Of a stretch of DNA of 64,000 nt, positions 17,001 to 24,888 are shown piece by piece. The stretch covers positions 4,917,001-4,981,000 of the forward strand of contig NZ_CP060298.1 in the NCBI RefSeq assembly GCF_014303395.1. Reading direction: 5' to 3'. Made by a program: the position numbers and the translations under genes. Every line of letters begins with the position of its first letter. Position 1 is the first letter of the stretch. The DNA comes from Nakamurella sp. PAMC28650 (GTDB lineage Bacteria; Actinomycetota; Actinomycetes; Mycobacteriales; Nakamurellaceae). A model generated the notes under the pieces. The model saw only the letters and a program-made list of their open reading frames with translations. It had not been told where the DNA came from and searched no databases.

Positions 17001-18110
17001 GGGTGGCCGGCCACCCGGACGTATCTGAGCGGAGAGGATCCGTCGTTGGTCCAGCGATTGGTCCGACGGCTGACGGACGGCCTGCACCAGGCAGCGCCTT
17101 CGCCAGGAACGCCCCTTCTGCTGGTGGTCGACGGATGGGATGCGATCAGCGGCGCTCTCGAGACCCTGGACTTCGGCGCAACGCTGTCCGCTGTGGCCGA
17201 CCTGGCCGCGCGCGGCCCGGCGTCCGGCCTGCGGGTGGCGGTCTCCGGGGAACTCCGGCTGCAGCACCATCGGGTCGCCGGGTCGTTCGCGAGTGTCGTC
17301 CGCTTGGGCTCCGACGAACGTGGAGATGCCCGCGCTTCGGTCCCGGGTCGCGGTTTCCACGGATCCAACGAGATCCAGTGGGCGTACGCCCCGCACGGGA
17401 TCGCTCCGCCGAACACCCCGGCCCCGACCACCGGGCCGGTGATACGGCCTCTCCCGTCCCGGGTCGACCTGACGTCCGTGGCCGTTTCACCGCCGACCCC
17501 CTCCACGGTGCCGATCGGGGTGGGCGGGGACGACGGCTCCGTCCGGTCCGTCGATCTGGGCGGTCCCGGTGGTGGTTTCCTGGTCGCCGGTCCACGCCGG
17601 AGCGGCGTCACCACGGCCCTGCTCGTGCTGGCCACCGGCGCGGTCGCCGCCGGGATCACCGTGGTCCGCGCCCACCCGGGTCCGCTCCCTCCGCTGGCCG
17701 GTGCCCAGGACCTCGACCTGCGGAGAGGCCCGGAAGGCTTGGAACGTCTTCTCACCAACCATCGGGGAGCGATCCTGTTGGTGGTCGACGACTTCGGAGG
17801 TGCCGAGGCGGCGATCGCCGACGGCGGTGGTGCGCGATCGCTCTCCGCGCTCCTGGAGCGATTCGTCACAGTCGCCGGACCGGGGCAGTACCTGGCGTTG
17901 GGGAGTCGGCTCGACCGGGCCGTCCGCGCCCACCGGGGTCCCGTCGCCGAGGTGGCCGCGATGCGCTGTGGGTTGCTGTTGCAGGCCGATTCTGCAGATG
18001 GTGGGCTTCTGGATGCGGTCCTGCCCCGTCGACGGGGCCGGATGTTCCCGGGTCGTGGCCATCTGATCCGGCCGGGAACGGTCGAGCCGGTGCAGGTGGC
18101 CGAGCCCTGA
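14094..18110 (+). CDS. FHA and FtsK/SpoIIIE multi-ATPase protein, EssC/EccC-like
   Basis: A 1338-residue protein with the layout of type VII secretion coupling ATPases: an FHA domain at residues about 90-180 (VIVGRGPDCDL, LSRWHARVQW, LNDLGSANGI), a two-helix membrane hairpin at about 230-270, then three P-loop ATPase modules. Module 1 has an intact Walker A (AGTTGSGKSELL, about 631) and Walker B (ALVIVVDEFATL, about 735). Modules 2 (LLGPPGSGRSSGLR, about 931) and 3 (AGPRRSGVTTALL, about 1166) lack the Walker A lysine, so only the first is expected to hydrolyse ATP. It lies 78 nt after rsgA. No WXG100, EccB, EccD, EccE or mycosin gene is nearby, so its substrates are unknown. The ATG at 14094 has only a weak ribosome-binding site. 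Confidence 0.9.
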   Translation: MTPFVLPLTVRTFHGDHDLLIDLPAPITWGEIEPQLLGCAGLPTDTVLNLGVGPVEGSWVLGTAPLLAGTILSTVPQDLAPATGAVNLSCIAGPDAGRWVGLGDGPVIVGRGPDCDLSLDDPELSRWHARVQWDARGLVLNDLGSANGIRVDGAPRPRAGLSPAVPEGGLIRMGRSVLRSSLDAEPGLLLTADGAGHLSVARPARVAPAFRFDLPPPVGPAPERSRRPLPLLAAAIGGLAGAAIAIVSGLWTFLLLAALGPLMMLATALSDRLGGRRSHHREVADHRRALLRERDIRAASVVADRADAWDRYPDPATLARRAKSGSSRLWERRRDDPDFLRLSVGIGQRAARVLTDRAPMAAGVPITIGLEQVGVLGLAGECRPLLRHWIGQLAALHSPADLQLSIFSAHGDLARLRDLPHTAIDGHPGVLRSDRADAEVARLLCAPRDGPTTVMILDDAHRWRRTPRMNDLLGRAARPGTAGAGLVERQGWLREGAGPPAPDRSAHPRLIAICVAGSVEALPVECAAVAVVRSGVVTFAAGPVRGGAEVAGVSADYLREMVCSLAPLLDPDARGAGLPPEVTLAHLVGPTSFASLMDSRWASPTLSAVLGVGRNGPVTVDLERDGPHVLVAGTTGSGKSELLRTLIAGLVLAAPPDHTALVLIDYKGGAALGHLGELPHTAGVVSDLDAVVAARALAGLRAEVHRREQQFADHRVSDIAALRALVQDQAPPALVIVVDEFATLGAELPDFLSGLLDVAQRGRSLGLHLVLATQRPAGVLSPAIKANIGLRICLRVTDDADSIDVIDTPEAARLGAGQAGRALLRSERSRTTPFQIARVSGTATTGPTVRVRGDDPPVAPHIVSAGPTDLDRIVEAARAKATGLRTPRPPWTPPLPVLYEPSDPGVVGLVDRPAEQRQVGLAAPAGSILLLGPPGSGRSSGLRRLAWCAAHRGAALLVVDAGGSLSDLAGWPATRTYLSGEDPSLVQRLVRRLTDGLHQAAPSPGTPLLLVVDGWDAISGALETLDFGATLSAVADLAARGPASGLRVAVSGELRLQHHRVAGSFASVVRLGSDERGDARASVPGRGFHGSNEIQWAYAPHGIAPPNTPAPTTGPVIRPLPSRVDLTSVAVSPPTPSTVPIGVGGDDGSVRSVDLGGPGGGFLVAGPRRSGVTTALLVLATGAVAAGITVVRAHPGPLPPLAGAQDLDLRRGPEGLERLLTNHRGAILLVVDDFGGAEAAIADGGGARSLSALLERFVTVAGPGQYLALGSRLDRAVRAHRGPVAEVAAMRCGLLLQADSADGGLLDAVLPRRRGRMFPGRGHLIRPGTVEPVQVAEP

Positions 18111-18451
18111 CCACCGGTAGCCGAGCAGGTCTGCCGGCGTGCAAAGCACCGTTAAAGCTGTCGAATGCTGCGATATCAGCAGGAAGAAAAGGGAATCCCA
18201 ACACGGGGATCACAGATCTCCAGGCACCATGGGAAAGGTCATCGGTGGGCCGGCGGTGTTTTGACGCCGGATCTCTACCGCCGGATCAGAGCAACCGCGA
18301 GCCTGTGTCGTACGTCATTTCGTGGCATCGGGGAGAATGAGGCGGCCGGTGTTGGGCGTCGCCGCAACCCCGGCTCCCGACAGGCACTGCTCCGGCACGA
18401 CTCAGCTCCGGCACGGCAGGTATCGGCACACACACGAATGGGACGGTTCAC
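18111..18451. other. Intergenic leader region before the L,D-transpeptidase gene
   Basis: A 341-bp gap without a supportable ORF. Its middle (about 18160-18240) is noticeably richer in A and T than the neighbours and contains a GGAATCCCAACACGGGGATC stretch with a weak 5-bp stem. A leader RNA or promoter is likely, but I could not fit a known riboswitch consensus or a convincing -10/-35 pair. Confidence 0.35.
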
Positions 18452-19816
18452 ATGCAGGTGGTCAGGCGCGCACGGTCGGGCAGACACGTGGGACTCGTGG
18501 CCCTGTTGGCCGCCCTGGGTCTGGCTGCCTCGGCCTGCACGACCGCCGGCGGGTCCGCCTCGCTGCAGACGGTCACGGTCAGGTCGACGGTCGGTACGGC
18601 CGGCAGTACGTCCGTCACCGTCCCGGCCGTCACCGGAGGCGCTCCGGCATCCTCGGGCGGGGCCTCCTCTGCGCCCGGATCCCCGGGAGCCACGGCCTCC
18701 TCCGGCGCGGCCACCTCCGGTTCGACCTCGACCAGCTCCAGCACGCCGGTGCCCCCGGCGGCCGCCATCTCGGCCGATCCCGCGTTCGGCACCAGAACCC
18801 TGGGCCCGGCGGACCCGCTGAAGATCTCGGTCGCCAAGGGCAAGATCACCGCCCTGACGCTGACCAGTCCGTCCGGGCTGATCGTCAAGGGCGCGATCTC
18901 GACCGACGGCACCAACTGGACCCTCGGCGAGGTCCTCGGCTACGGCAAGACCTACACCGTCGCCGGGTCGGCGACCGGCACCGACGGCAGGGTCGTGCCG
19001 ATCAAGGGCACTTTCACCACCGTCACGCCCACGAGCAAGGTGCGGACCACCATCAGCCCCGGTGACGGCAAAACCGTCGGCGTCGCCACCTCGGTGATCG
19101 TCTCGTTCGGGGTCAAGCCCGCCGACGGTGCCAACATCGCCAAGTACGTCTCGATCACCACCACCCCGAAGGTCACCGGCGCCTGGGTCTGGATCCAGCA
19201 CGACGGGGGCCAGTGGGCACTGGACTTCCGGACACGGAGCTACTGGCCGGAGAACACCAAGGTGCACGTCCAGGCCAACGTCTACGGGCTGAAGTTCGGC
19301 GCGGGGGCCTACGGCGACAGCGATGTCACCAGTGACTTCACCGTCGGCCGCAACCAGGTCGTCAAGGCCGACGTCAACTCGCACGACCTGCTCGTCTACC
19401 AGGACAACAAGCTGGTGGCCACCTACCCCGCCTCCTTCGGCAAGGGCGACACCGCGGACAAGATCACCCGCTCCGGTATCCACGTCGTCAACGACATGAA
19501 GGAGACCACGCTGATGAGCAACCCGAAGTACGGGTACACCAACGTGCTCGAACACTGGGCGGTCCGGATCAGCGACAACGGCGAGTTCATCCATGCCAAT
19601 CCGAACACCGTCGGCGACCAGGGCAACACCAACGTCTCGCACGGCTGCGTGAACCTGTCGCTGGCCAACGCGGAGGCCTACTTCAAGTCGGCTCTGCTCG
19701 GCGACCCGGTGGAGGTCACCGGGACGACGATCGACCTGTCCGCCTCCGACGGCGACCTGTTCGACTGGACCTACTCGTGGCCCCAGTGGAAGAACCTGGC
19801 GGTCAAGACCTACTGA
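18452..19816 (+). CDS. L,D-transpeptidase lipoprotein (LdtMt2-like)
   Basis: A 454-residue secreted lipoprotein. The signal peptide ends in a lipobox (LAASAC, cysteine near residue 29), followed by a low-complexity Ser/Gly/Ala/Thr linker to about residue 110. Two Ig-like domains follow (about 110-310), then the YkuD catalytic domain with HAVRISDNGEFIH-like strands and the catalytic SHGCVNLS motif (Cys about 399, His about 397). After it comes the C-terminal WTYSWPQWKNL tail typical of actinobacterial Ldt proteins. The enzyme forms 3-3 crosslinks in peptidoglycan on the outer face of the membrane. The ATG at 18452 starts a normal signal peptide. It converges on the GDSL hydrolase gene with a 16-bp gap. 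Confidence 0.94.
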   Translation: MQVVRRARSGRHVGLVALLAALGLAASACTTAGGSASLQTVTVRSTVGTAGSTSVTVPAVTGGAPASSGGASSAPGSPGATASSGAATSGSTSTSSSTPVPPAAAISADPAFGTRTLGPADPLKISVAKGKITALTLTSPSGLIVKGAISTDGTNWTLGEVLGYGKTYTVAGSATGTDGRVVPIKGTFTTVTPTSKVRTTISPGDGKTVGVATSVIVSFGVKPADGANIAKYVSITTTPKVTGAWVWIQHDGGQWALDFRTRSYWPENTKVHVQANVYGLKFGAGAYGDSDVTSDFTVGRNQVVKADVNSHDLLVYQDNKLVATYPASFGKGDTADKITRSGIHVVNDMKETTLMSNPKYGYTNVLEHWAVRISDNGEFIHANPNTVGDQGNTNVSHGCVNLSLANAEAYFKSALLGDPVEVTGTTIDLSASDGDLFDWTYSWPQWKNLAVKTY

Positions 19817-19832
19817 GCCCGCCCGCCGACGA

Positions 19833-20624
19833 CTACATCGGTGCCAGCACAGGTCGTTTCGGCGGCCGGTGATCGCCCGAGGACGTCCCGGTGAGCCGGC
19901 GGCGCACCCATGGACCGACGTACTCCCAGTAGAAATCCAACTCCTCCCGTGCGGTCCGCCGCAGCGGCTCCGGCGATCCCACCGGGACCGACCAGGCCGC
20001 CGGACGTCCGATCTGCAGCAGGTCGAGCACCCGTGCGGCAACCTGCTGGTGCCCGATCGAATTCAGGTGCAGCCGATCGGCGGCCCAGTAGCGGGGGTCC
20101 CGCAACTCCTCGATCGGCCACAGATCGACCACGAGTGCGCCGCGCCGCTCGGCAACCTTGCGGACCCCTACCCCCAGCCGGTCACCCGTCGAACGGATCC
20201 GAGCCCCGAACGGTAGACCGTCGCAAGGATCCGCACCGGTGAACACCAGGACCCTGGCGCCGGAGTCGGAGAGCCGGGCGACAGCCAGGTCCAGCAGCCT
20301 CAGCAGCGACGGGAGGTCGGCCCGTGGGCGGAGCATGTCGTTGCCGCCGCCGGCGAAGGTCACCAGGTCCGGATGCAGATCGAGCGCCGCATCCAGCTGC
20401 TCGTCGATGATCGGCCCGAGCAGCTTGCCCCGAACGGCAAGGTTGGCGTAACCGGTTCGCTCCCCAGCCGGATCGGTCGAGATCCATTGCGCGGAGAGCA
20501 CTCCGGCCACCAGATCGGCCCAACCACGCACCGTCCCGTCCGTCAGCTCATCTCCGACCCCCTCGGTGAAACTGTCCCCGACGGCGACGTAGCGAGAGGG
20601 AAAGGTCGGCGCAACATGGCTCAT
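19833..20624 (-). CDS. SGNH/GDSL-family hydrolase
   Basis: A 263-residue lipase/esterase-like protein without signal peptide. Block I is YVAVGDSFTEGVGD with the catalytic serine, block III is FAGGGNDML, and block V is DRLHLNSIGHQ with the catalytic Asp/His pair. These enzymes hydrolyse esters of many kinds, so the substrate cannot be inferred. The C-terminal WEYVGPWVRRRLTG stretch is typical of the actinobacterial 'SGNH hydrolase family' group. It starts at the ATG at 20624 and is transcribed away from yceI. Confidence 0.93.
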   Translation of the reverse strand: MSHVAPTFPSRYVAVGDSFTEGVGDELTDGTVRGWADLVAGVLSAQWISTDPAGERTGYANLAVRGKLLGPIIDEQLDAALDLHPDLVTFAGGGNDMLRPRADLPSLLRLLDLAVARLSDSGARVLVFTGADPCDGLPFGARIRSTGDRLGVGVRKVAERRGALVVDLWPIEELRDPRYWAADRLHLNSIGHQQVAARVLDLLQIGRPAAWSVPVGSPEPLRRTAREELDFYWEYVGPWVRRRLTGTSSGDHRPPKRPVLAPM

Positions 20625-20754
20625 GGAGGCTGATGCTACTCACGGGTAACCGGCCGAACAGCTGGCGTCGGGAAGGTAAATTGTTGAGACTTCATTGAAT
20701 CCATGTGCTGATCGGAGCAATATGGTGAGCGTCACAGTCCGCTCGACGCCAACT

Positions 20755-20787
20755 TTGGTGACAGGTCTACTTCTTTCGGTCTAGGGT
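20755..20787 (+). promoter_or_regulatory. Candidate promoter of yceI
   Basis: TTGGTGACA (20755-20763) is followed after 18 bp by TAGGGT (20782-20787), 47 nt before the yceI ATG. The surrounding 200-bp gap between the divergent hydrolase and yceI has no other feature I can support. Confidence 0.4.
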
Positions 20788-20834
20788 AGGTCCCACAAGG
20801 TCGTGGACACATCACAGACATTCGGAGGATTCCC

Positions 20835-21386
20835 ATGAGCACCCCCACCACCGTTCTGACCGGCACCTGGGTCGGAGACGCCGTCCACTCGGACGTCAGC
20901 TTCAAGGTTCGTCACATGGCCGTCGGCAAGGCGAAGGGCACCTTCGCACTGGAGTCGGCCACGTTGACCGTCCCCGAGGCCGGCCTGGCCGAAGCCTCCG
21001 TCACCGCCGTGATCGATGCCGCGAGTGTCGACACCAAGCAGGAGCAGCGCAACGAGCACGTCAAGTCCCCCGACTTCCTGCACGTCGAGCAGTACCCGAG
21101 CCTGAAGTTCGTCTCCACCGGGGTCAAGAACTTCGACGGTGACGAGTTCATCCTGGTCGGCGACCTGACCATCCGCGGCATCACCAGGTCCGTGGAGCTG
21201 GAGACCGAGTTCCTCGGCGCCACCACCGACGCCTACGGTGCGGAGCGGGCTGGCTTCTCGGCCACCACCTCGATCAGCCGCAAGGAGTTCGAGGTCTCCT
21301 TCAACGCCGCCTTCGGTGCCGGTAACTCGGTCGTCAGCGACAAGGTCGAGATCGCACTCGAGCTGGAGTTCACCAAGAGCGCCTGA
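20835..21386 (+). CDS. YceI-family lipocalin-like protein
   Basis: A 183-residue cytoplasmic YceI protein with no signal peptide. It shows the family's opening (GTWVGDAVHSDVSFKVRHMAVGKAKGTF), the alternating strands with VIDAASVDTKQEQRNEHVKSPDFLHVEQYPSLKFVST, and DLTIRGITRSVELETEF. YceI proteins form an extended lipocalin-like barrel that binds polyisoprenoids or amphiphiles; the ligand here is unknown. A GGAGGA site lies 7 nt before the ATG. The gene stands alone and ends in a strong bidirectional hairpin. Confidence 0.93.
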   Translation: MSTPTTVLTGTWVGDAVHSDVSFKVRHMAVGKAKGTFALESATLTVPEAGLAEASVTAVIDAASVDTKQEQRNEHVKSPDFLHVEQYPSLKFVSTGVKNFDGDEFILVGDLTIRGITRSVELETEFLGATTDAYGAERAGFSATTSISRKEFEVSFNAAFGAGNSVVSDKVEIALELEFTKSA

Positions 21387-21422
21387 ATCACCGTCTTCTG
21401 ATCGGGCCGGGTCTCCCCCGCG

Positions 21423-21481
21423 TCGACCGGAATGAGATCCGCAGATCCGGCGACGGATTCGGCGGATCTCATTCCGGTCGA
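21423..21481. terminator. Bidirectional terminator hairpin between yceI and the DUF6912-like gene
   Basis: A perfect 20-bp inverted repeat (arms 21423-21442 and 21462-21481) with a small nested stem in the loop. The right arm covers the last codons and stop of the DUF6912-like gene, so the 3' end of that coding sequence is part of the hairpin. Confidence 0.75.
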
Positions 21482-21996
21482 TCTGTACTGGGCTCCAAAC
21501 TGTCGAGATCCTCGAGCAGATAAGCGATCTCGCCCGGCGCGTACCAGGCCAGGGCCAGATCCTCGGCCGAACCGACGGTGAACTCGGCGTCGTCGTCGCC
21601 CAGGTCGGCCTCGTCGACCACCTGCGTCGCCGCCCGAACCACCTCGGCCGCTTCCGCGCCGTCGAGGTGGAAGGCGGCGATCTGCTTCCACGAGACCGGC
21701 CCGTCGAGGTGCGCAGCCGCCCGGTCCAACTCGGGGGTGGCCGTCGCGGAATCGACATCCGCCGAGATGACGACGCGCACCGGGGGCTCCTGCGCACCGG
21801 CGGCCGACAGCAACCGCAGGCAGGCACGCGCGGCATCGGACATCGCGAGGTACTCGAGTTCCTCGTCGTCGGCTTCCGGATACTCCGCCCGGAGGTCGGC
21901 GGTGACCCCGAAGACGACTCCGCCCCGGGGGGTGAGCTCCCTGGCCCGGACCACCTGGCGCAGCTTGGTCAGGGTGACCGGGATGTAGATCCTCAC
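21469..21996 (-). CDS. Conserved actinobacterial protein, DUF6912-like
   Basis: A 175-residue soluble acidic protein beginning (V)RIYIPVTLTKLRQVV. The N-terminal strand, the EELEYLAMSDAARACLRLL helix and the VRVVISADV strand resemble the uncharacterised actinobacterial family now called DUF6912; this assignment rests on memory of the sequence style. No catalytic motif is visible. The start is a GTG at 21996 overlapping the TGA of the upstream acyltransferase gene as GTGA, so expression is coupled to that gene, although no functional link is known. Confidence 0.75.
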   Translation of the reverse strand: MRIYIPVTLTKLRQVVRARELTPRGGVVFGVTADLRAEYPEADDEELEYLAMSDAARACLRLLSAAGAQEPPVRVVISADVDSATATPELDRAAAHLDGPVSWKQIAAFHLDGAEAAEVVRAATQVVDEADLGDDDAEFTVGSAEDLALAWYAPGEIAYLLEDLDSLEPSTDRPE

Positions 21997-23516
21997 TGCT
22001 GCTCCCCCGACTGCGCTTCGCCGGACTGCGGTTCGCCGGACAGCTTCGGCCGGGCCGGTCTGCGAGCCGACCGCTTCGCCCTCGCCGGCGTGGTGATCCC
22101 CGGCAGCGGACCGGCCTGGTGTGGCAGCAGTTCCTCGATCGCCTCGCCGATGTGCACGGCGAACTCCTCGACGTCGGGGATGGCATCCCGGTCGGCGGTC
22201 AGGCCGAAGAAGACGCCCCCGTTGTAGGACGTGCACGCCACCGCCAAAGCCTGGCCACGTGCCAGCGGCGCCACCGGATACATCGCGACGACCGGCGAAC
22301 CACCGGCATAGAGCGGCACCTGCGGCCCCGGGGCGTTCGTGATCAGCAGGTTGTACATCCGTCCGGACAGCTGGCCGGCCACTCTGGCACCCAACGCGTG
22401 CAGCGTCGGCGGCGCGAACCGGCCCAGCTCCAGGAGTGAATCGGCCCCGACCTGCCGCCCGGAGTCCAGGTGGGCACTCATCGCGAACGACACCTGGTGC
22501 AGCCGCATCACCGGGTTCGGCTCGGCCACCGGCATGTCCAGCAGGTAGGACACCACCGGGACGGACGAGGCACCTTCGCCGCTGTCACCGGAGGACGGTG
22601 CCGGGCGCACCGACATCGGGACGAGCGCGCGCAGCGTCGTGGACGGGGTGACGGCCTCACCCCTGGACAGCAGCCACGTCCGCAGCGCACTGGCGATCAC
22701 CGCCAGGATCACGTCGTTGACGGACGCGCCGTGGGCCGTCCGTATCGCCTTGATGTCGGCCAGGTCGGCGCGGAAGCTCGCAAACCTCCGCTGGCCGCTC
22801 ATGGTCACGTTCAACACCGAGCGGGGCGCTGGATTCACCGTGCGCCGCACCAGCTCTGCGGCCTCCGCACCGACCTTGGCCAGCCGGGCGACCGTCGAGC
22901 CCACATCGGCGGCGGCGAGCCTGACCACGTCGATCAGATCGGACGGCCGGCTGGCGATGTCGGCCACTGCGTCCACCACCAGATCGATGTCACTGGGCGG
23001 GGGCACCGGGATCCACGGCTGGTCCGGGAGGGTCCGCGGGCGGCGTGCGATGTCCAGGATGGCGGCGGCCACGTCCACGGCACCGATGCGATCGACCATC
23101 GCGTGGTGGGTCTTGTTGACGATCGCGATCCGGCCACCTTCCAGGCCCTCGATGACGTACATCTCCCACAACGGCCGGTTCCGATCCAGCGGCCGCGAGA
23201 TGAGCCGCCCGACCAGATCGTCCAGGCTCGCCATCGTGCCCGGCTTCGGCAGAGCCGACCGGCGCACGTGGTAGGTCAGATCGAAGTCCTCGTCGTCCAC
23301 CCAGACCGGCCGGGCCAGCCGTCCTGGCACGAACCTCACGCGCTGCCGGTAGCGGGGGACGAGCGAGAGCCGTGCGCCGATCAGGTCGACGACCTGCTGG
23401 TAGTCGAAGGTGCCGGGTGCGGGCTGCAGGATGACGACCCCGCCGACGTGCATCGGGGTCGATGTGTCCTCCGAGTACAGGAAAGCGGCATCGGTCGCCG
23501 AGAGGCGGTCGGTCAT
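21993..23516 (-). CDS. Wax ester synthase/diacylglycerol acyltransferase (WS/DGAT)
   Basis: A 507-residue member of the bacterial WS/DGAT family, which esterifies fatty acyl-CoA to alcohols or diacylglycerol for storage lipid. It begins with the typical LSATDAAFLYSEDTSTPMHVGG and contains PLDRNRPLWEMYVIEGL, the catalytic histidine pair KTHHAMVDRIGAVD, SVNDVILAVIASALR, and the C-terminal LLITNAPGPQVPLYAGG. The canonical HHxxxDG motif reads HHAMVDR here, with arginine in place of glycine. The tail is basic and repetitive (SGEPQSGEAQSGEQQ). ATG at 23516 is preferred to the GTG one codon upstream. It occupies the place of Rv3234c (tgs3) in the mycobacterial order. Confidence 0.92.
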   Translation of the reverse strand: MTDRLSATDAAFLYSEDTSTPMHVGGVVILQPAPGTFDYQQVVDLIGARLSLVPRYRQRVRFVPGRLARPVWVDDEDFDLTYHVRRSALPKPGTMASLDDLVGRLISRPLDRNRPLWEMYVIEGLEGGRIAIVNKTHHAMVDRIGAVDVAAAILDIARRPRTLPDQPWIPVPPPSDIDLVVDAVADIASRPSDLIDVVRLAAADVGSTVARLAKVGAEAAELVRRTVNPAPRSVLNVTMSGQRRFASFRADLADIKAIRTAHGASVNDVILAVIASALRTWLLSRGEAVTPSTTLRALVPMSVRPAPSSGDSGEGASSVPVVSYLLDMPVAEPNPVMRLHQVSFAMSAHLDSGRQVGADSLLELGRFAPPTLHALGARVAGQLSGRMYNLLITNAPGPQVPLYAGGSPVVAMYPVAPLARGQALAVACTSYNGGVFFGLTADRDAIPDVEEFAVHIGEAIEELLPHQAGPLPGITTPARAKRSARRPARPKLSGEPQSGEAQSGEQQ

Positions 23517-23541
23517 CACGTCATCGTGGCACAGTCCAGGT

Positions 23542-24888
23542 TCATCGGGGCACCGCCGACGTCGGGGCGAGCGCGCCCATCCTGGACAGGGAGCCGGCGA
23601 GATCCCGGACGGCCTTGCGCAACGGCGAACCGGGGGCGGCTTCGGACAGCGGCACTCCCTGCACCCACGCCTTGTCGGTCGCGGCCCGGTCCTCCGGGAG
23701 GACGGCCGCCACCTGCAGGCCGGCGAATCGCGCCAGGGCGGAGGACGCCTCGTCCGCCGAGGCGGCCGTGCGGCGCAATCGATTGAGCACCACCAGCGGC
23801 CTTGCCTCCGGCAGCACGTCGCGCAGTTCGGCCAGCCCCCTGATCAGTCGTTCCATCCCCGGCGGATCGGCCGTCCCGACCACCACGACCACGTCCGCGT
23901 CGGCCAGCACGGCCAGGGTCGCCCCGTTGCGACGGGGGGCGCTCGTGTCGAAGGTGATCTCCTCGTCCGCCTCGAGGCAGAACCCACAGTCGACGACCGT
24001 CAGGGGTGCCATCGACCTGGCCACTGCGAGCACCGAGGGAATGGCCGACGGCCGCAACTCCGGCCACCGGTCGGCGCGGGTGATGCCCGTCAGCAACCTC
24101 AGGTTGGCGCCGATCGCCCAGACCAGCCTGGTCAGCTCGGCGAGGTCCAGCCGACCGTTCGCGGCCTGGCGGCACGCACCGGCCAGGCCCGGCGACTCGT
24201 CGAGCAGTCCGAAGGCGCTGGCCAGCACCCCGCCGTAGACGTCGGCATCGATCAGGAGGGTCGGGGTACCCGCCTCGGCCCACTCGACCCCCAGGTTGGA
24301 GGCCAGCATGGTCCGTCCCGGGGAACCCACGGGACCCCAGATCGCCACCACGCGTCCACGGGGAGGCGGGTCCGACCTGGCCAGGGCAGGAATTCCCGTC
24401 TCGGGAGCCTGATCTGCGGAGGCGAGCGCGAACCGCGGATCGGCGACCCCGAGTTGGGCGACCGCAGTGCCGCCGACGAGGTCGCCACCGGCGAGGTCGG
24501 CGCCGGCGGCGACGGGACCGGTGGCCAGCCGGAGCACCGCAGCCCTGGCCGCGGCCAGGACGGCGGTGGCACCGACGTCGTCGGCGATGCAGTGGACGAT
24601 GCCGATGCGCTCGAGACGCACCTTGACCCGTGGATCGGTCGCCGGATAGATGCCGACGACGGCCACTCCCGCTGCGGCCAGCCGCTGCAGCGCATCGGTG
24701 TCCAACCGCCGGAGGCCGGCCGACACCACCACGACCGAGGCCTGCCCGGTGGTCGCCGCCGTCAGCACGTCCGCGATGTCGACGCAGCGCCGGACGACGC
24801 TCATGCCGGATCCGGGCCGGTCCAGCGCGGCGACCAGATCGTTCTCCCAGCTCTGCCCGTTGCCGGCGGTGAGGAGTCCGGGATTCAT
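23542..24888 (-). CDS. CpaE/TadZ-like ParA-superfamily ATPase
   Basis: A 448-residue protein with an N-terminal receiver-like region (residues about 1-125, no clear phosphoacceptor) and a C-terminal ParA/MinD-type domain. The P-loop is GPVGSPGRTMLASNLG, a deviant form in which the usual lysine pair is replaced, followed by LLIDADVYGG (Walker A') and LTVVDCGF (Walker B). Such proteins position Tad/Flp pilus machinery in the cell. Only the CpaB-like gene accompanies it here; no pilin, CpaF/TadA ATPase or TadB/C genes are in the window. Its ATG overlaps the stop of the upstream CpaB-like gene as ATGA. Confidence 0.82.
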   Translation of the reverse strand: MNPGLLTAGNGQSWENDLVAALDRPGSGMSVVRRCVDIADVLTAATTGQASVVVVSAGLRRLDTDALQRLAAAGVAVVGIYPATDPRVKVRLERIGIVHCIADDVGATAVLAAARAAVLRLATGPVAAGADLAGGDLVGGTAVAQLGVADPRFALASADQAPETGIPALARSDPPPRGRVVAIWGPVGSPGRTMLASNLGVEWAEAGTPTLLIDADVYGGVLASAFGLLDESPGLAGACRQAANGRLDLAELTRLVWAIGANLRLLTGITRADRWPELRPSAIPSVLAVARSMAPLTVVDCGFCLEADEEITFDTSAPRRNGATLAVLADADVVVVVGTADPPGMERLIRGLAELRDVLPEARPLVVLNRLRRTAASADEASSALARFAGLQVAAVLPEDRAATDKAWVQGVPLSEAAPGSPLRKAVRDLAGSLSRMGALAPTSAVPR

